A stretch of DNA of 64,000 bases. Source: Atopsyche davidsoni. Its lineage: Eukaryota; Arthropoda; Insecta; Trichoptera; Hydrobiosidae. Location of the stretch: the NCBI GenBank assembly GCA_022113835.1, contig JAILWY010000023.1, forward strand, positions 12,832,001-12,896,000, given 5' to 3'. A program made the translations under genes and the position numbers. Of this stretch, positions 60,261-64,000 are shown in pieces. Each line of letters starts with the position of its first letter. Positions within the stretch are counted from its first letter, which is position 1. Below the pieces are notes generated by a model. It was not told the origin of the DNA, made no database searches, and saw only the letters and a program-made list of their open reading frames with translations.

Positions 60261-63200
60261 GGAGCAACAATTCACAACGATGTATTTTTTAAAAATCACA
60301 TTTATAGTGTGTGTGAAATTTTTTTTTTTTAACTTTGTCGCACAAATAATTCAGGACTGACATTATATTCATTGATACTTATTATCATATCAAATATCGT
60401 AAGTAGGAATCTTCCATAATTCATTTTTATGTTTTATTAACTTAAACTTTATGTTTACTATATAATATTACTTACTTCTTTCACATCTTATTAAATAGCA
60501 ACCAAAAATAAAGATGTAAAAATCAATTCAAGCTAAATATGGATATCCATAAATATCTAGCAACAACTCTTCAATGCAAGCCCAAATGCGAGACTTAAAT
60601 AAATTATTATTCAAATAGAGCAATTATGTTAAAGCCATTGAAAAAATAATAGATTGTTACTAAATTCACACTGTAACAAAAACATATTTGAATTTATTTA
60701 AACTTTAGAGAAAAATGTAACTGGTTTCACAGCTAGCTTACCGTGCCATTCAACAATAAATATTCAACGAGTATCGCTGCACTTTTCAAATACTTCTCCC
60801 TGGAGAATGTATACACGAAAGCTTGTTTAACCTTTCACGATACCCCGAACGTCACTTTGAAATACTGAATAATCGAAAAGGCCTCCACCGTAGCGTGAGG
60901 CCTTTTGAACCAACGCCACTAAAAGGCTATCTTCAGTGAAATAACAAGTCAACAGTACAGCACTCCTTTATTAATTTTATTTATTATTTCATCATTCATA
61001 AAAAAATATTTAAATATACATTTATTAAATCACATAAGAAAAGGAAGACGTGGATCATGTCAAACTTAAAGTAGTCTTATATTAAAAAAATATTAATTCT
61101 AAAAGAGTTTTTTTTAAGCCTTATGTAAATCTACTTTAGATAAAAACATGTATTTTTAAAATGATTTTATCAATCTCTTACAGATTATTTAAATATTTCG
61201 CTTGAATCACTCAAGTTTTTTCAAATTTTATTTATTGATAAGTTGTTATGAATCATCAATCTTCACAATGATATATTTTAGATATTCAGTATGATATGCA
61301 GGTGTCCATTGTATTATAAAAATTACAACGATTATTTCATTTTCATTAATTTACTCTAGGGGAACTCATTGGATGCAGTCACCTTTAAAACTACGGGCGA
61401 CGGCAGATCATTCTCAGTGTCTTTAAATGCAATATTGCAGCTCATCCATTGCCATCACAGTAGAATTGATGCAATGGATAAATGTTGGGCAGTTAAGCTG
61501 TCTGAGTGTTGGGCGGTGGACACTTTTGATGAGATACGTAACTCACGTTCATGACCGCAGCCGAGACATTCACTTCCTATATATTTGCGGATGCTTAATA
61601 TATCATACATTTATTTCTTTAAAGTATTTTTAATACCGTGTTTCGAAATTAAAATGCCTTAAGTTAATAACTCGTATCGGATAAATATTTAAGAGAATAT
61701 TAATAAAAACTGTTAAAATATGATCGCAGTTACAGATTAACATTTACAGCTAACGTTAAGATTTTGTTGAACTTATTTCTTATTTTAGGCTTTTGGAAAC
61801 ATACTATCTCTGAAATCCACGATATAAATATACTGTAACCAAATTAAAACGACAAATTAAACAGAACGCAGGAAAAGTACTGTTATAAGAATAATTTCAT
61901 TCCACATCGTGGAAAATTTTAAAATTATTTAAGAAAATTTTAAAAACATGTAACTTATCATTAATTAAATCTGTGACTAATATGTTTGAACGTTCAGATA
62001 TTAACTTGTTTTGAAGAATGACACCTGCAAGCCGACTGGTGATTGTAAACACACTTAAAAGATTTCCTTGATAATTCGCGTTAAGTTCATTTTAAGTGCA
62101 AACAGACTTGTGCTGATAAGGTACTAATTTGGTTGGAAGTAAAAACCAACCTATATATGCTAAGAACTTAGAGCTATATTTAAACTATAGTTGAGGTGTT
62201 TGATAAATTTTGTAGAATATCTACATCGGTCTTAGATAGTAATAAAAAACCGCGGTATTTTTGACGTGAGTTGTTAAAAATAATCAAATTTACCGGCCAT
62301 ATGATTGTCTCCACCTGTTTATTATACACACTTCACAAAAATAAAATTTAAAACCACTAAACTGAAAAGTAAAAAAAAAAAATATTTTGAAGTCTGCAAA
62401 TAAACTGAGAAGTCATGAATAGTTATTTTTTTCATTCGATGTTTATTTTTTTGTATTAAGTTATCCCAAAATAATTAATTCTTTTAAGGAATTTATTTTA
62501 TTATTAAGATAACCACGTATTTCAGAAGGTATAATTATTTAGATATTTTCTTTGAAGCATTTTTTGATTCTTAAGATAGTTTGCATTTTTTCCAATTTAT
62601 ATTTACTATTTAAAATCACAGTTGAATATAAGAAATAACACAAAAAGATGTTTAATTCGTTTTAGATTTTATAACGTATTATCGAAGAAGAACGTAAAAG
62701 TATTATATAAAAATTGTTTTTTTAAGTTTTTTTAAACGTTAGTGTAAAATAAAGCGAAATGGTTTTTTTGTGGTATATTTAAAATTTAAGACTAATTTCA
62801 TAAAGACGTGGCTTTTCGCCCAAGAAATCTTGAAGTTATCAGTACATATTGAGGGCAGGCGCACTGGATCGCAGCAAAACACCTGGGTAACTTGATAATT
62901 GATAAGTGAATCGGATTCCCACAAACAATTAGAGTAATCGCATCAAACGCACCTGTTAGACTTGGCGTGCCATATGGAAGGAACACCTGTCGATAATCAA
63001 TGCTTCACGTGTATTTTAGGTACAGCGATGGATCTCAGATTTTGGCAAGATGTACTTTTACGCAGTTGTCAAATAACTACGCAATTCGAAAACAAAATGA
63101 CGAAGCAATTTTATAAATTTCACAGATAATATATCTACCCTCATTTTGAAGGAAAATTACGTTACAGTTGGCGAGATTATTTTTATTAAACAAGGTTTGG

Positions 63201-64000
63201 AACCCCCATTTGATATCAGCGAGTAACTATAGTATTCGATGATATTGTAACGGATATGATAGTATATTAGATCAGATAACAAGTACTCAAATAAAAAAGG
63301 CTCATTCGAAAACAACATAGTTTCTTCATGATCTACCTACTCTTGGCTTTGGATTCTACCTTTGTTTTATAAATTTATATTATATAATACTATAATAAAA
63401 TTTAAAGCTTTGGCATGTCATCAAAAATTTAAAGGACGGTTAATTGGTTATGCGCATGAAAATAACAATTTGTAGTATCGTCAAGTTGGGTGATTACGGT
63501 AGACTTGTACATTAAGTCATAAACCTAAATTAATTTTGTTTATTTAATAATAAACGTTGGTATTCCAAGTATCCATCGTATAAATAAAATCCTCAGTTCA
63601 TTACGACATTACGCATTACCATATTTTGAACATTCTGCTGACGTGTTTAATTTTGATAACGTTCTATATATTGGAGACATTATTATTCAGATATACAGAT
63701 ACCTTAAAAGAGTACTCGATTCAATCACGGCTAGAGACGAAGGTGAGAGGAATTTGACGAAGTAAACAATCTCTAATACAATTCTATGAATATTTTTAGA
63801 GAAAGGTTAACCTAACAAGCAAAGAATCTGTTTTCAACAAACGAAAGAAAATATCTACATATTTGTGTACTCATCAACAAATCACAGTCAAGTATCATCT
63901 CCATATACGTAGAGCGCCACGCCTATCTGATTCATTTTAATTAATACCAAATCGTAGCTAGCGCGTGACCTTAGAGCCCGTGCTCGTGAATCACGGAGGT
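60261..64000. other. AT-rich intergenic stretch to window end
   Basis: Nothing recognised except short chance open frames. A small inverted string at about 60877-60906 (AAAAGGCCTC ... GAGGCCTTTT) forms a 10-bp-stem hairpin. Confidence 0.4.

Overview
The window is animal nuclear DNA, most likely from an insect or another arthropod. The evidence is AT-rich sequence, short introns with GT/AG borders, two conserved animal genes, and many short non-autonomous DNA transposons, fold-back elements and LINE/SINE remnants. There is no sign of operons or other bacterial structure. The species cannot be named from the sequence.

Left end (1-12.9 kb): two protein genes converge tail to tail. On the + strand are the last nine coding exons (279-2402) of a CARMIL/LRRC16-like protein, recognised by its capping-protein-binding CPI motif and a following CSI-like motif. 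On the - strand is a complete 15-exon gene for splicing factor SF3B3/SAP130 (12248 down to 5563). Every exon junction keeps the reading frame and the product is 1,211 residues. An extra 40-nt exon candidate in SF3B3 intron 6 would bring in an early stop, which makes it a possible poison exon.

Middle and right (12.9-64 kb): about 51 kb in which I recognise no protein-coding gene. It holds one clear tRNA-Arg(ACG) gene on the - strand at 46149-46221. It also holds several kinds of repeat: two hAT-type elements with intact 8-bp target duplications (29191-30876, which carries a 51-bp minisatellite, and 34925-35120), two pogo/Tigger-like MITEs, a fold-back family with three copies, a tRNA-derived SINE and two palindromes that share its body, a roughly 190-bp inverted repeat, and LINE fossils. 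Spaced through it are 100-300-bp CpG/GC-rich islands in AT-rich DNA. Many contain GCCAT (PHO/YY1-like), CACGTG or TGACGTCA motifs. They look like promoters, unannotated 5' exons or conserved regulatory elements, perhaps of a developmental gene outside the window; this is inference.

The two protein genes work in unrelated processes (actin capping and the U2 snRNP), and nothing suggests they are linked beyond being neighbours. No wholly new system is evident. The best leads are the SF3B3 poison-exon candidate, the minisatellite-bearing hAT element with a recently duplicated higher-order unit, the SINE-derived palindromes, and the island-rich gene desert.
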